Notes: a model not told the origin generated them from the sequence alone. 64,000 bases of DNA from Hymenobacter nitidus (GCF_020447315.1 NZ_JAJADQ010000005.1:124001-188000), one strand, 5' to 3'; counted from the stretch's first letter, positions 18,802-28,556 are shown. Made by a program: numbers and translations.

Positions 18802-20217
18802 ATGCTAGATTCGGACACCTTTCTCACCCCGGCCCAGATTGTGGCCGAGCTCGATAAGTACATCATCGGCCAGCACGATGCCAAGCGCCATGTGGCCATT
18901 GCCCTGCGCAACCGGTGGCGCCGCCTGCACGCGCCCTTCGATATGCAGCGCGAAATCGTGCCCAACAACATTCTGATGATCGGCTCGACGGGCGTAGGTA
19001 AAACGGAAATTGCCCGCCGCTTGGCCAGCATTGCCGGCGCTCCGTTCACGAAGGTGGAAGCCTCCAAATTTACGGAAGTCGGCTACGTAGGCCGCGACGT
19101 GGAAAGCATGGTGCGCGACCTGGTCGAGCAGTCGGTGAACATGGTGAAGCAGCGTCGCAAGGAGGAAGTGAAAAGCCGGGCCGCCCAGGCCGTGGAAGAC
19201 ATCATCCTCGACGCCCTGATTCCGCCCGTCACTGGCAGCGGCGTCACGGTGCCCAAGCCTTCCCTGGGCTTTGGCAACGAAGCCACCGGCATGCCCGATT
19301 CGGACTACGAGCTGAATGAGCGCACCCGGGAGAAGTTCCGCCTCAAAATCCGCAATGGCGAGTTGGAAGATCGTAAGATTGACATTCAGGTGCAGCAGCA
19401 CAGCTCACCCGGTATCGGCGTAGTAGGCGGCCCGGCGGGCCTGGATGAGGCCTCACTCTCGGGCCTGCAGGACATGCTGGGCAGCATGATACCCAAGAAA
19501 ACGCGCAAGCGGAAAGTAACCATTGCCGAGGCCCGCAAGATTCTGCTGGAGGAAGAAGCCGCCAAGCTCATCGACATGGATGAGGTGAAGGACGAAGCCA
19601 TCCGGCAGGCCGAAAACGCGGGTATCATCTTTATCGACGAAATTGACAAAGTCGCCAGCCGTGCTGGCAAGGGTGGGGGAGGCGGCCCCGACGTGAGCCG
19701 GGAAGGCGTACAGCGTGACCTGCTGCCTATTGTGGAAGGCAGCGCCGTGAGCACCAAGTACGGCATCATCCACACCGACCACATCCTGTTTATTGCCGCC
19801 GGGGCCTTCCACGTCGCCAAGCCCAGCGACCTGATTCCGGAGCTACAGGGCCGCTTTCCGATTCGGGTGGAGCTGCTGAGCCTAACCAAGGAAGATTTCT
19901 ACCGCATTCTGAAAGACCCCAAAAACGCGCTTACCAAGCAGTACGAAGCCTTGCTGAAAGCAGAAGAGGTCGAGCTTTGCTTCGACGACGAAGCCCTGGA
20001 ACGACTGGCCGAAATTGCGTTTGAGGTAAACTCCGAGGTTGAGAATATTGGGGCGCGCCGTCTGCACACCGTTATGAGCCGCCTGCTGAACGACATTCTT
20101 TTCGATGTGCCGGATGTTATTGGTGCCCACGCGCATATCCAGATTACGCGTGAGTTGGTAGAAGAGCGGCTGCGCGACATGGTGCGCAACCGCGACCTGA
20201 GCCAGTACATTCTGTAA
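18802..20217 (+). CDS. hslU: HslU (ClpY) ATPase of the HslUV protease
   Basis: A 471-residue AAA+ unfoldase. It opens with LTPAQIVAELDKYIIGQHDAKRHVAIALRNRWRR (family signature, here in two blocks), Walker A GSTGVGKTE near residue 61 (Ser replaces the usual Pro), the sequence FTEVGYVGRDVESMVRDL, the I-domain (about 110-240), Walker B GIIFIDEIDK, and the C-terminus RNRDLSQYIL that docks in HslV. HslU feeds unfolded proteins to HslV. hslV is not adjacent in this window, so it should be elsewhere. Length fits Bacteroidota HslU. Confidence 0.96.
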   Translation: MLDSDTFLTPAQIVAELDKYIIGQHDAKRHVAIALRNRWRRLHAPFDMQREIVPNNILMIGSTGVGKTEIARRLASIAGAPFTKVEASKFTEVGYVGRDVESMVRDLVEQSVNMVKQRRKEEVKSRAAQAVEDIILDALIPPVTGSGVTVPKPSLGFGNEATGMPDSDYELNERTREKFRLKIRNGELEDRKIDIQVQQHSSPGIGVVGGPAGLDEASLSGLQDMLGSMIPKKTRKRKVTIAEARKILLEEEAAKLIDMDEVKDEAIRQAENAGIIFIDEIDKVASRAGKGGGGGPDVSREGVQRDLLPIVEGSAVSTKYGIIHTDHILFIAAGAFHVAKPSDLIPELQGRFPIRVELLSLTKEDFYRILKDPKNALTKQYEALLKAEEVELCFDDEALERLAEIAFEVNSEVENIGARRLHTVMSRLLNDILFDVPDVIGAHAHIQITRELVEERLRDMVRNRDLSQYIL

Positions 20218-20243
20218 GCTACCAAGCTAAGTGAGCTGCTGCG

Positions 20244-20309
20244 TGCCGCTTAACGGTAGCAGGTTCCCCTACGTAACCGTACCGGGAGGCCTGCCACCGT
20301 TAAGCGGCA
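20244..20309 (+). terminator. Long hairpin between hslU and the SDR gene
   Basis: Arms TGCCGCTTAACGGT (20244-20257) and ACCGTTAAGCGGCA (20296-20309) are perfectly complementary, extended inward by GCAGG/CCTGC. A weak T-run (TTTCTC) follows. It may end the hslU transcript. Confidence 0.65.
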
Positions 20310-20341
20310 TTTCTCGTTTCACCCTCTTATCAGTTCACTAC

Positions 20342-21073
20342 ATGCACTACTATATCATCACGGGGGCCAGCCGTGGCCTGGGCAAAGCGTTGGCGGAAGC
20401 TATTCTGCGTCAGCCGGGCACCACGGTGGTTGGCGTGTCGCGCCATGCTACCATCGAGCACCCCCGCTACTTCCACCAGCCCCTGGACCTGTCAGACATT
20501 GCCGCGGTGGAAAACAACCTGCACAAGGTGTTTCCGCGCTGGACGGATGCCGCCAGCGTTACGCTCATCAACAATGCCGCGGTGGTCGGCGACATTGGGT
20601 ACGTGGGCGAGCAGACCAACGAGCACTACAATTTCGTGTTCGATGTGAATCTGGTAGCGCCGGCTATGCTGATGAACACCTTCCTGAGCGCCTATTCCGG
20701 CCTAAGCATGCCGCGCACGCTGCTCAATATCAGTAGTGGGGCCGCCCAGCGCCCCGTCGATGGCTGGGCGGCGTACTGCGCCTCCAAAGCGGCTCTGGAG
20801 GCCCTGACGGCTACCGCCCACAAGGAGCAGCTGCTGCGCGGCTCAGGAGTCCGCATTCACAGCCTTTCGCCCGGCGTAATCGATACGGGTATGCAGGAGC
20901 ACATCCGCGCCGCCGAGCCCAACAGCTTCAGCGAAGCAGCGCGTTTCCATGAGTACCATCAGCAGGGCAGTCTGGCTGCGGCCGAACAGGTAGCTGCCCG
21001 GATAGTACAGTGGCTACAGAAGAGTGGGCGCCCGGACGAGGCGGTAGTGCTACGCCTGGCTGATATCTCATAG
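20342..21073 (+). CDS. Short-chain dehydrogenase/reductase
   Basis: A 243-residue SDR. The NAD(P)-binding motif TGASRGLGKA begins near residue 8, NNAAVV marks the structural motif, and the catalytic Ser-Tyr-Lys appears in NISSGAAQ and YCASK. The overall form (short, with GVSRHAT after the first strand, and SPGVIDTGMQ) is close to sepiapterin/benzil reductase-like SDRs, but the substrate cannot be read. ATG 20342 is the first residue of the fold; an earlier in-frame start would run through the upstream hairpin. A strong terminator follows. Confidence 0.9.
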   Translation: MHYYIITGASRGLGKALAEAILRQPGTTVVGVSRHATIEHPRYFHQPLDLSDIAAVENNLHKVFPRWTDAASVTLINNAAVVGDIGYVGEQTNEHYNFVFDVNLVAPAMLMNTFLSAYSGLSMPRTLLNISSGAAQRPVDGWAAYCASKAALEALTATAHKEQLLRGSGVRIHSLSPGVIDTGMQEHIRAAEPNSFSEAARFHEYHQQGSLAAAEQVAARIVQWLQKSGRPDEAVVLRLADIS

Positions 21074-21081
21074 GACAGCAT

Positions 21082-21117
21082 AAAAAAAGGCCCCAACCAA
21101 TCGGTTGGGGCCTTTTT
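21082..21117. terminator. Bidirectional terminator between the SDR gene and susD-like gene 1
   Basis: AAAAAGGCCCCAACC and GGTTGGGGCCTTTTT form a perfect stem with a four-base loop and T-runs both ways, between convergent genes. Confidence 0.92.
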
Positions 21118-21134
21118 CTGTGACTAGCTACAGC

Positions 21135-22778
21135 TTAGTTGTAGCCAGGATTCTGCTGGCGGGCCAGCGTAGGGTTGTTGGCAATTTCCACCGCCGGGAT
21201 AGGCCACAGGAAGCGACCATCGGTTGCAGGAATACCCGTTACGCTGCGGTTCAGCGTAACACCGGTGCCGTTGCAAGCATAGTTGGCGGCAATAGAGCCA
21301 GCGCTGGTAATCTTGCTGGGCAGACCGGCAACAGTGCCGGTAGGCGTCGTGCGGGTAGCATACTGAGCATCCGCCGACAGGCGGTGGATGTCATCCCAAC
21401 GGAAGCCTTCAGCCACCAGCTCAATGCGACGCTCGTTCAGGATGGCCTGAACCAGGTCGGCAGGAGCAGTAGCATAGACGTCAGCTGCGGCGACCGAACG
21501 GTTACGCACAGCATTCAGCAGCGCCAGAGCGCGGGCCGTGTTGCCTTTGCGGGCTTCAGCCTCAGCTTGGTTCAGAATTACTTCCGAGTATCGAATAATA
21601 GGAGCCCAGTCCGTGTTGTTCTTGGCATCCTTGTATTTGTAGGTGAAGTAACGCGTGCCGTCAAACTGCAGCAACTGAGTGCGACGACGGTCAGTGCAAG
21701 TCCAGAACGGAGCGTTGTACAGAACCGGGCTGATGGCAATCAGACCACGTCCGCCGATACCGGCGGGAGGAGTAGCTGCTGGCGAGCCATACATGTTCGG
21801 CAGGGCGCCGTTCACGCCTGGGTTGTCGTCAGCGCTGTTCTCTACCGAGAAGATAGCCTCGTTCGTAACGGCGTTACCTACGAAAGCAGCATCAGCGGAA
21901 GGCGTCAGCGCATAGCCACCGATTGGGCTGGTGAACGTAGCCGAAACGATCTTGTTACCTTCCGTAACAGCGGCATCCCAGTTACCCATGTGCAGGTTCA
22001 GACGCTGCTTCAGAGCAATGGCAGCTCCTTTCGTAACGCGCGTTACCTTCAGGGTGCCACTGCGGGTAGCAGGCAAGTTGGTCTCAGCGTATACCAAGTC
22101 CTCCAGCATTTTGTCGTACACTTCCTTTACCGTGTTGCGGCCCTGGGTTTTGGCCCGGGTAGCAGCCTCAATCGTGTTGATGGCAAAGTCACGGTATGGG
22201 ACGCCAGGGTTAGCACCGTTGCCGGCGGTGTAGGGCTTAGCGAAGTGAACCAGCAGCTCATGGTACGCCAGGGCCCGCAGGAAGCGAAGCTCGCCTTCGA
22301 AGATTACGGCGTCAGCAGCGGGAATTACGCCCGAAGTCTGCGCAGTCCGTACGCCGGCGATGGTTGTGTTGGCCTGGTTGATCATCGCGTACAGCGTCGC
22401 CCACATGTTGTGGATGTTGGGGCTGTTGGGCTGCTGCGTGTTGGCGTACACAATGCCGAAGAAGCCGGCCATGTCTACTACGTCTTCACCGCGAACGTCA
22501 CCGAACTCGTTGGCGGCCGCGCCGAAGGGATACCCCCGTACCGCCAGACCAGTACCGTTCAGTGGGTCGTAGAAGCCCGACTGAGCCGCGTTGTACACAC
22601 CCGTTACGGCCAGGTTTACCTTCTCAGGCGAGCTGTAGACAACTTCTTCAGCTACGGCCGTCTTGGGCTCCAGGTCGGTAATTTCGTTGCAGCTGGCGGC
22701 ACCGAAGGCCAACACTGCTACAAGCGAAGCTACCCGCACGTTGTAAGGAAGGAATTTAGAAAATAAGGTATTGCTCAT
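21135..22778 (-). CDS. SusD/RagB-family outer-membrane lipoprotein (pair 1)
   Basis: A 547-residue SusD-type surface lipoprotein that caps its SusC partner and binds the nutrient. The lipobox is in AFGAASCNEITDLEP; the N-terminal SusD-like region has SSPEKVNLAVTGVYNAAQSG; the C-terminal RagB region has RYSEVILNQAEAEARKGN, NAVRNRS and LVQAILNERRIELVAEGFRWDDI (signature block). It lies 13 bp after the susC gene, so the two form an operon. The ligand is unknown; no glycosidase or other degradative gene is adjacent. Confidence 0.93.
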   Translation of the reverse strand: MSNTLFSKFLPYNVRVASLVAVLAFGAASCNEITDLEPKTAVAEEVVYSSPEKVNLAVTGVYNAAQSGFYDPLNGTGLAVRGYPFGAAANEFGDVRGEDVVDMAGFFGIVYANTQQPNSPNIHNMWATLYAMINQANTTIAGVRTAQTSGVIPAADAVIFEGELRFLRALAYHELLVHFAKPYTAGNGANPGVPYRDFAINTIEAATRAKTQGRNTVKEVYDKMLEDLVYAETNLPATRSGTLKVTRVTKGAAIALKQRLNLHMGNWDAAVTEGNKIVSATFTSPIGGYALTPSADAAFVGNAVTNEAIFSVENSADDNPGVNGALPNMYGSPAATPPAGIGGRGLIAISPVLYNAPFWTCTDRRRTQLLQFDGTRYFTYKYKDAKNNTDWAPIIRYSEVILNQAEAEARKGNTARALALLNAVRNRSVAAADVYATAPADLVQAILNERRIELVAEGFRWDDIHRLSADAQYATRTTPTGTVAGLPSKITSAGSIAANYACNGTGVTLNRSVTGIPATDGRFLWPIPAVEIANNPTLARQQNPGYN

Positions 22779-22791
22779 GGACTCGGTTCAA

Positions 22792-25700
22792 TTAAAAGTT
22801 AACGTTCAAGCCACCCGTGATAACGCGCTGCTGTGGGTTGGCATTGAAGTCAATACCAGCCTGCGTGTTGCCTAGCAGTGCCTGACCCGTGTTCTGGTTT
22901 ACCTCGGGGTCAACACCACTGTAGTTGGTGATGGTTGCAATGTTTTGTGCTTGAACGTAGACACGAATGCGGCTCAGACCCGTTCTGCCGATCAGGCTCT
23001 GGGGCAGCGTGTAGCCCAGGGTGATGTTCTGCAGACGGATGAAGTCGCCTTTCTCAACAAAGCGCGTGTTGGCCGAGTTGTTCTGGTTGATGAAGTCCGA
23101 GTTCAGGTATACCAGTTTCGGAACGTCCGTGTTCTGGCCAGGAGCAGTCCAACGGTCCAGAATCTCGGTGCCGTTGTTCAGGAACTCCTGACGCAGCAAC
23201 TGCTGACGCGACACGTTCATGATCTTGTTGCCACCCGAGAAACGAGCGAAGATTTCGAAGTCGAAACCTTTGTAGGTCAATGTGTTGGTTAGACCGCCGA
23301 AATAGGTGGGGTTCGAGTTGCCCAGAACCTTCTTATCTGTGGTGGGGCTCAGCGACGACTCGTTATTTGCCTTGCTTGCATCGTTGGGGTCGCGCAGTAC
23401 GAGTGCAGCATTAGGGTTGTTGGGGTCATACAGGAAGTATTTGCCCGAACGGGGGTCGTTCACATCAATGAAGCCCTGTACCAGTGTGCCAGCAGCATCC
23501 TGCTTCTTGTAGATTGGGTAGCCGTTAGCAGGGTTCACGCCCGCATACTCGTAGCCGTAGATAGAGCCAATTGACTCCCCTACGCGGGTAACGTTGTAGT
23601 TCGACAGGATGTCTTCGTTGTTGTTGGTTTCAAGAACACGGTTTTTGTTGGTCGCGAAGTTGAAGCTGGTGCTCCAGGTGAAGTCTTCCTTCACGATGTT
23701 CTGCGTGGTCAGGCTAAGTTCGAAACCTTGGTTGCGCAGCGCACCGATGTTAGCATAGTAGCCGTTGCCGGGAACACCCAGCGACAGGGGCAGCTGTACG
23801 AACTGTACCAGGCCGTCCACGTCGTTGCGGTAGTAGTCAGCGGTTACGCCGATACGGCCGTCCAGGAAGCCCAGGTCCAGACCTACGTCCTTCTTGTTCG
23901 ACGATTCCCACTTCAGGTTGTAGTTGCCGAACTGGCCGTTGATGTTGTAGCCAATACCGTTCTGTGCGCCATACTTACCGGCACCATACAAGCTGGCGTA
24001 GGGGTAAGCATCACCCAGTTCAACGTTACCTACTACTGCGTAGCTAGCACGCAGTTTGAGGTCGTTCCAGAAGCCGAGGCCCAGGCCTTTGAAGAAGGGC
24101 TCTTCCGAAACGCGCCAGCCGATCGAGCCGCCGGGGAAGATACCATCACGCGTAGCTTCGGGAAGCTGAGAAATAGCATCGCGACGTACGCTGGCGCTCA
24201 ACAGGTAGCGGTCTTTCAACGAGTAGTTTACACGGCCGAAGAACGACTGGAAGCCACGCTCGTTGATCGTACCACCAACAGTGGGGGTAGAATAGGTGCC
24301 GGATACAAGGTTTTCTGGACCGAAGAAACGGTCAGCCAGACCAGTTGCCTGACCGAAGAACGAGGTCGACTTGGTCTTCTGCAGTTCTACACCACCCACA
24401 AACGAGATTTTGTGAATGTCAGCCAGCGTTTTGTTGTAGCTCAACGTGTTCTGCCAGTTCCAACGGAAAGTAGGCGCGAACGACTGGTATACCAGACCGG
24501 CTACACCACGGCCGTCGCCGTGGCGAGGATCGTAGTAGTTGAAGTCGTCGTTGAGGAAGAAGTCAGTACCGTACTGGGTGCGCAGGGTCAGGCCCGTGAT
24601 AGGCTCGATTTCACCATACACGTTGCCCAGGATACGGTAGTTGGTAGCCCGGAAGACGTTGTTCTCCAGGGGGAACAGCAGGTTAGGCAGGTTGTTGGCA
24701 ATGCCCAGCTTGTTGCTGCCGCTGCCCAAAGCCGCGCCGTTGGCGGTGATGTAAGGAGTGCCATCGGGGTTGCGAGCTGGAACGTTCGGGAACAGCGACA
24801 GAGCGCTCGATACGTTACCCGACAAGCTGTTGGCACCCGTGTTCAGACCGTTGTTCACGGTGCGAGTGAGACCCAGGCTGGTGCCTACGCGGAACCATTT
24901 CTTTACTTCCTGGTCTACGTTGGCACGGAAAGTCGCGCGCTGAATGCTGTTGGTCTTTACGACACCTTGCTGGTCGGTGTAACCCACCGAGAAGTAGTAG
25001 CTCGTTTTCTCGTTAGCACCAGCTACCGACAGAGCGTGGTTTTGCTGGAAGCCCTGACGGAAAACCAGATCCTGCCAATCGGTGTCAGCCTTCTGGCCGT
25101 TGGCCTCATACGGGAAAGCGGCGGGAGCTGCTTTGGCGTTCACCAGCATTTCGTTCTTAATGGTAACGAACTGGTCGGCGTTCAGCACTTCGTAGCGCTT
25201 CAGCGTTTCGGCTACACCCAGGTAGGTGTCGTAGCTGATACGGGCTTTGCCCAACTTGCCTTTTTTGGTCGTAATCAGAATTACACCGTTGGCAGCGCGC
25301 GAACCGTAGATAGCCGTAGACGAACCGTCTTTCAGCACTTCGTACGACTCGATGTCGGAGGGGTTGATGTCAGCCAAAGGGTTGTTCGGAGTACCGCTCG
25401 AGCTCTGGTTGCCCGTGATAATCGGCACACCATCTACTACTACGAGTGGGAAGGTGTTCGACGAAATCGAGTTGGTACCACGAATCAGGATGCGGGGCTG
25501 CTGGCCCAACAGACCCGAAGGCGTAGAAACCTGCACACCGGCAGCCCGACCAGCCAATTGCTGGGCAAAGCTGGGAGATGCTAGGTTGGCAATGGCTTCG
25601 CCTTGTACGGAGGAGATAGAGCCCGTTACGTCGCGGCGTTCCTGCGTGCCGTAACCGGTTACTACTACTTCGCTCAACTGCTTGCTGTCAACGGCCAAGC

Positions 25701-25983
25701 CGATGTTGAGTTGATCTTCCGTACCAATCGCCCGCTCGGTCTGAATGAAGCCGATAGAGCTAAATACTAGGGTACCACCGGCTGGTGGAACGCTCAAGGT
25801 GTAGGTGCCATCCGAGTTCGTGGACACACCGTTGGTGGTGCCTTTAAGCAGAACAGTAACGCCTGGCAGGCCTTCGCCCGACTGACGGTCCGTAACCCGA
25901 CCGGATATGTTCCGGTTCTGGGCAGTTACCTGCTGTAACAGGGTGAACATGAGTAGTAAACTCATGAATAGAATTTTTTTCAT
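22792..25983 (-). CDS. SusC/RagA-family TonB-dependent transporter (pair 1)
   Basis: A 1063-residue TonB-linked outer-membrane transporter. After a signal (MKKILFMSLLLMFTLLQQ) comes a CarboxypepD-regulatory-like domain (ISGRVTDRQSGEGLPGVTV, about 28-105), the TonB-box region ending EVVVTGYG, then the plug with the SusC signature AIYGSRAANGVILITTKKG (about residue 225), and a 22-strand-type barrel. It imports oligomers with the SusD partner that follows 13 bp later. The 5' leader (26010-26031) has an AAGCGG/CCGCTT hairpin. Substrate cannot be inferred from neighbours. Confidence 0.95.
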   Translation of the reverse strand: MKKILFMSLLLMFTLLQQVTAQNRNISGRVTDRQSGEGLPGVTVLLKGTTNGVSTNSDGTYTLSVPPAGGTLVFSSIGFIQTERAIGTEDQLNIGLAVDSKQLSEVVVTGYGTQERRDVTGSISSVQGEAIANLASPSFAQQLAGRAAGVQVSTPSGLLGQQPRILIRGTNSISSNTFPLVVVDGVPIITGNQSSSGTPNNPLADINPSDIESYEVLKDGSSTAIYGSRAANGVILITTKKGKLGKARISYDTYLGVAETLKRYEVLNADQFVTIKNEMLVNAKAAPAAFPYEANGQKADTDWQDLVFRQGFQQNHALSVAGANEKTSYYFSVGYTDQQGVVKTNSIQRATFRANVDQEVKKWFRVGTSLGLTRTVNNGLNTGANSLSGNVSSALSLFPNVPARNPDGTPYITANGAALGSGSNKLGIANNLPNLLFPLENNVFRATNYRILGNVYGEIEPITGLTLRTQYGTDFFLNDDFNYYDPRHGDGRGVAGLVYQSFAPTFRWNWQNTLSYNKTLADIHKISFVGGVELQKTKSTSFFGQATGLADRFFGPENLVSGTYSTPTVGGTINERGFQSFFGRVNYSLKDRYLLSASVRRDAISQLPEATRDGIFPGGSIGWRVSEEPFFKGLGLGFWNDLKLRASYAVVGNVELGDAYPYASLYGAGKYGAQNGIGYNINGQFGNYNLKWESSNKKDVGLDLGFLDGRIGVTADYYRNDVDGLVQFVQLPLSLGVPGNGYYANIGALRNQGFELSLTTQNIVKEDFTWSTSFNFATNKNRVLETNNNEDILSNYNVTRVGESIGSIYGYEYAGVNPANGYPIYKKQDAAGTLVQGFIDVNDPRSGKYFLYDPNNPNAALVLRDPNDASKANNESSLSPTTDKKVLGNSNPTYFGGLTNTLTYKGFDFEIFARFSGGNKIMNVSRQQLLRQEFLNNGTEILDRWTAPGQNTDVPKLVYLNSDFINQNNSANTRFVEKGDFIRLQNITLGYTLPQSLIGRTGLSRIRVYVQAQNIATITNYSGVDPEVNQNTGQALLGNTQAGIDFNANPQQRVITGGLNVNF

Positions 25984-26243
25984 GCAGAAAAAAGTTTGGG
26001 TTAGAATATAAGCGGGGCGAGAGAACCGCTTTTACCTCTTAAAAATACTCACAGTTAATCGAAACTAAATTTTCTGTCAGCTTTTTTTTCATAAACCTGA
26101 AGATTAAAAAGTCTCTTAGAGAATTAGAGTATATGAAGGTATTTATATGAAATAGCTGTTTTTATAGGCTGTATGAATGGAATGCAGGAATTAATCTATT
26201 TAAAATAGAAAATACTACATCGGCTAAAAAAGGGAAAAATAAA
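25984..26243 (-). promoter_or_regulatory. AT-rich leader/promoter region of SusC/SusD pair 1
   Basis: This gene-free stretch between susC 1 and the preceding lipoprotein is much richer in A and T than the flanking genes. A small hairpin AAGCGG/CCGCTT lies at 26010-26031. I found no full match to TTG-N20-TAnnTTTG; TAGTTTCG on the minus strand is a weak -7 candidate. I see no open frame or repeat in it. Confidence 0.4.
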
Positions 26244-26274
26244 AAGTGCTGGCACCTAACAGGTACCAGCACTT
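26244..26274 (-). terminator. Terminator after the lipoprotein of the second locus
   Basis: AAGTGCTGG pairs with CCAGCACTT, with inner ACCT/AGGT. Leftward it runs into TTTTTATTTTT. It ends the transcript of the SusC 2/SusD 2/lipoprotein set. Confidence 0.85.
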
Positions 26275-26299
26275 CTGAATAATAGGCTGATCTGCCGAA

Positions 26300-26890
26300 T
26301 TACGGGTTGCGGAATACCGCAATAGCCGCGTAAGGCGCCAGAATCTGCGTACCAGTGGGGGAACCAGCAGCGTTAGTAGGAGCCAAAACGATGCGGCGTC
26401 CGCCTTCAACGATAAGATCGAAGGTGAAGACAATGGCGTCGTTTGCCAGTACCAGGTTATTGAAAGCATCCGGGCCAGCCGCTGGAATCACCGGCACCAG
26501 GGTAGTACCCGATAGACGGCTCAATCCCTGCAAGGCATCCTTGCTATTAATGGAGACGGTTGCCGGAAACGAGCTGTAGTCGCCAGCCTTTACGCGTGGG
26601 CTTACAACGGCACCCCGGCGGTAGCTTTTGAATACTTCAACGCGCTCAACTTTCAGGTCACGCTCTTTGCCTAGGTCGATGGTAAATTCAAATACCGGAC
26701 GGGTTGGGTTAGAGCTGGTAGCGGCCTTGGACGAATTCAGGTCAAAGAAACTTTTTGCCGGATTCACCTGGGGGAAAATGGCTGGTACGCTTTCTACAGC
26801 GGGTGCTGGCATATTGCTTTCTTCTTTGCAGGAAGTAAGTCCTGCTCCGGAGGCAACCAGCAAAAACAAGCCGAAAACTATTTTTTTCAT
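26300..26890 (-). CDS. Hypothetical lipoprotein of SusC/SusD locus 2
   Basis: I do not recognise this 196-residue protein. The N-terminus MKKIVFGLFLLVASGAGLTSC is a lipoprotein signal with the cysteine in LTSC. The mature part contains beta-strand-like segments (PVFEFTIDLGKERDLKVERVEVFKSY in two blocks, AIVFTFDLIVEGGRRIVLAP) resembling a small beta-sandwich. It lies 37 bp after the SusD 2 stop on the same strand and before a terminator, so it is the third gene of that operon and may be a surface accessory binding protein. Function is inference from position. Confidence 0.75.
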   Translation of the reverse strand: MKKIVFGLFLLVASGAGLTSCKEESNMPAPAVESVPAIFPQVNPAKSFFDLNSSKAATSSNPTRPVFEFTIDLGKERDLKVERVEVFKSYRRGAVVSPRVKAGDYSSFPATVSINSKDALQGLSRLSGTTLVPVIPAAGPDAFNNLVLANDAIVFTFDLIVEGGRRIVLAPTNAAGSPTGTQILAPYAAIAVFRNP

Positions 26891-26927
26891 GGAAGTCAGA
26901 GTTTTGATTTTAAATGGAAGAGCAAAC

Positions 26928-28556
26928 TCAGTTGATATCCCAGAAAATCCGGTCTGTAAATACGTTCACCTGCTTTGGCGCATTCGGGTTGGCCGTCAGG
27001 TCGTCCTGGCGGTAAGGCAAACGCAGGGGGTAACCGCCGGTCAGGCGGGTGTTGGGCTCACTCGGGCTGCCGGGCAGCGTAATGGCTGGGTAGCCGGTGC
27101 GGCGGTAGTCGGTGTAGATGTCCTCGCCAAAGCCAAAGCCAGCCTTATACTTCTCCTGCATGATAATGCGGAGCTTACCGGCAGCATTCTCGGCGTTGTA
27201 GCGGGCCATAACGGCCGTAATGTAGCCTTCGATAGTCTGCGGACCCGTGGCAGGGCCAGTAGCTGGAATCGTTGGGCTGCCATCTGTGGAAGCAATGGCA
27301 TTTACCTTATCGAAGGCAGCCTGCATACCGTCACGCAGAGCAGTACCAGCTTCGGTCGGGTTGTTCAGAATCGTCAGGCGAGCCTCGGCTTCCGTGAACC
27401 GGCGGCTGGCGTAGGTAAGGAAGCGCTGGGCCACGATACCTTTACCCGAGTTGCCGTCGGCTACCCCACCAGTGCCGTTGTCGTACTTGCCACCTACTGG
27501 GTACAAGCCGGGCAGGGTGCGGATGGTCGAGTTGTTCTGGTTTTGGTTAGGACCAAAGCTGCCCAGGAGCACCGTGATAAACCGGCCCAGCTGGAAGTCA
27601 GCTACCGCCTGGGGGTTGCTATTGGCTACCTGGTTGTAGAAATAGTAACGCAGACGCGGGTCGTCTTTACCTCCGTTGTCGGCGTTGGCCAACATCATGT
27701 CGACGTAGAAGAAACGGCCAATCAGGTTTTCTCGGCTCGACGTAACGTAGTCGGCAATGAAGCCCAGGTTACGGTTTTCCGGCGTCGTCGACTGGTTGTA
27801 GCGGAACTCGTAGTCGTCGGCATTCGTCGTCATCAGGTCCTGGCCCAATACTTCCGTAACCTTCGCATTGAGGCTGGTAGCACCCAATACCGGCTCCGGG
27901 TTCAGACGAATCTGGTTGTAGAGCTTCAGCTTCAGCGTCCGGCCCAGGCGTGCCCACTTGGTCTTGTTGCCGCCATAAATCAGGTCCGACGTTGCCAGGC
28001 CAGGGGAGTTGCTGGGTTTGGCCAGGTTGTCTAGGCCCGCGTCGATAAGGCCCAGCAGGCTCTTATAGATTTCGGAGTCCTTGTCGAACCGGGGAGCCCG
28101 GTTAGCAGCGCCCTGTAGGGCTTCGGAGTAGGGAATGTCGCCCCACACGTCCACCATCTGGCTGAAGACAAACGCCTTCTGAATTTGGGCAATGCCTACG
28201 TAATCCCAGTTTTGGGAGGCTGTGCCTTGGGTAATGACCTGCTCGTTGTTAACCAGGCAGTCGGAGTACAGACCAGCCCACTGGTTGCTAAACGAGCTGC
28301 CATCGGGTGAGTAGGAGCCTACGTCGCGGGTGCTGGCCAGTTGGTTTACCAGCGTGGAAGTCGACTGGCTCAGGCCTAGGGCGCTCAGGCCCAGGTAAAC
28401 GCTCATGGAGCCTTGGGTAGCCGGCAGGATTTCCTGCAGCCGGGCCGAGGTGGGGTTCAGGGGGTCGACGTTGATGTCGTAGAAATCTTTGCAACCCGGC
28501 GTAGCGGCCAACAAGCTCAGTAGAGCCAGGGCAGCGGTACCTTTACGTAAATTCAT
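26928..28556 (-). CDS. SusD/RagB-like (SusD-like_2 type) lipoprotein (pair 2)
   Basis: A 542-residue SusD-like protein. The lipobox is ATPGCKDFYDIN; the opening NVDPLNPTSARLQEILP and the interior WGDIPYSEALQG and GGNKTKWARLGRTLKLKLYN are typical of the SusD-like_2 subgroup. ATG 28556 (MNLRKGTAAL) gives the proper lipoprotein signal; the frame continues to 28580. The C-terminus RRTGYPAITLPG and LPYRQDD is near the family end. It lies 26 bp after the SusC 2 gene and partners it. Ligand unknown. Confidence 0.92.
   Translation of the reverse strand: MNLRKGTAALALLSLLAATPGCKDFYDINVDPLNPTSARLQEILPATQGSMSVYLGLSALGLSQSTSTLVNQLASTRDVGSYSPDGSSFSNQWAGLYSDCLVNNEQVITQGTASQNWDYVGIAQIQKAFVFSQMVDVWGDIPYSEALQGAANRAPRFDKDSEIYKSLLGLIDAGLDNLAKPSNSPGLATSDLIYGGNKTKWARLGRTLKLKLYNQIRLNPEPVLGATSLNAKVTEVLGQDLMTTNADDYEFRYNQSTTPENRNLGFIADYVTSSRENLIGRFFYVDMMLANADNGGKDDPRLRYYFYNQVANSNPQAVADFQLGRFITVLLGSFGPNQNQNNSTIRTLPGLYPVGGKYDNGTGGVADGNSGKGIVAQRFLTYASRRFTEAEARLTILNNPTEAGTALRDGMQAAFDKVNAIASTDGSPTIPATGPATGPQTIEGYITAVMARYNAENAAGKLRIIMQEKYKAGFGFGEDIYTDYRRTGYPAITLPGSPSEPNTRLTGGYPLRLPYRQDDLTANPNAPKQVNVFTDRIFWDIN

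Noticed and set aside
21105..22766. Long open frame on the plus strand opposite the SusD 1 gene
   Set aside because: It mirrors SusD 1, and its residues show no domain or sensible signal. The minus-strand protein has clear family motifs and a lipobox.
23728..25584. Long open frame on the plus strand opposite SusC 1
   Set aside because: Antisense shadow: Val- and Gln-rich text with no domain, while the minus strand encodes a clear SusC protein. Similar shadows opposite SusC 2 and SusC 3 were left out for the same reason.
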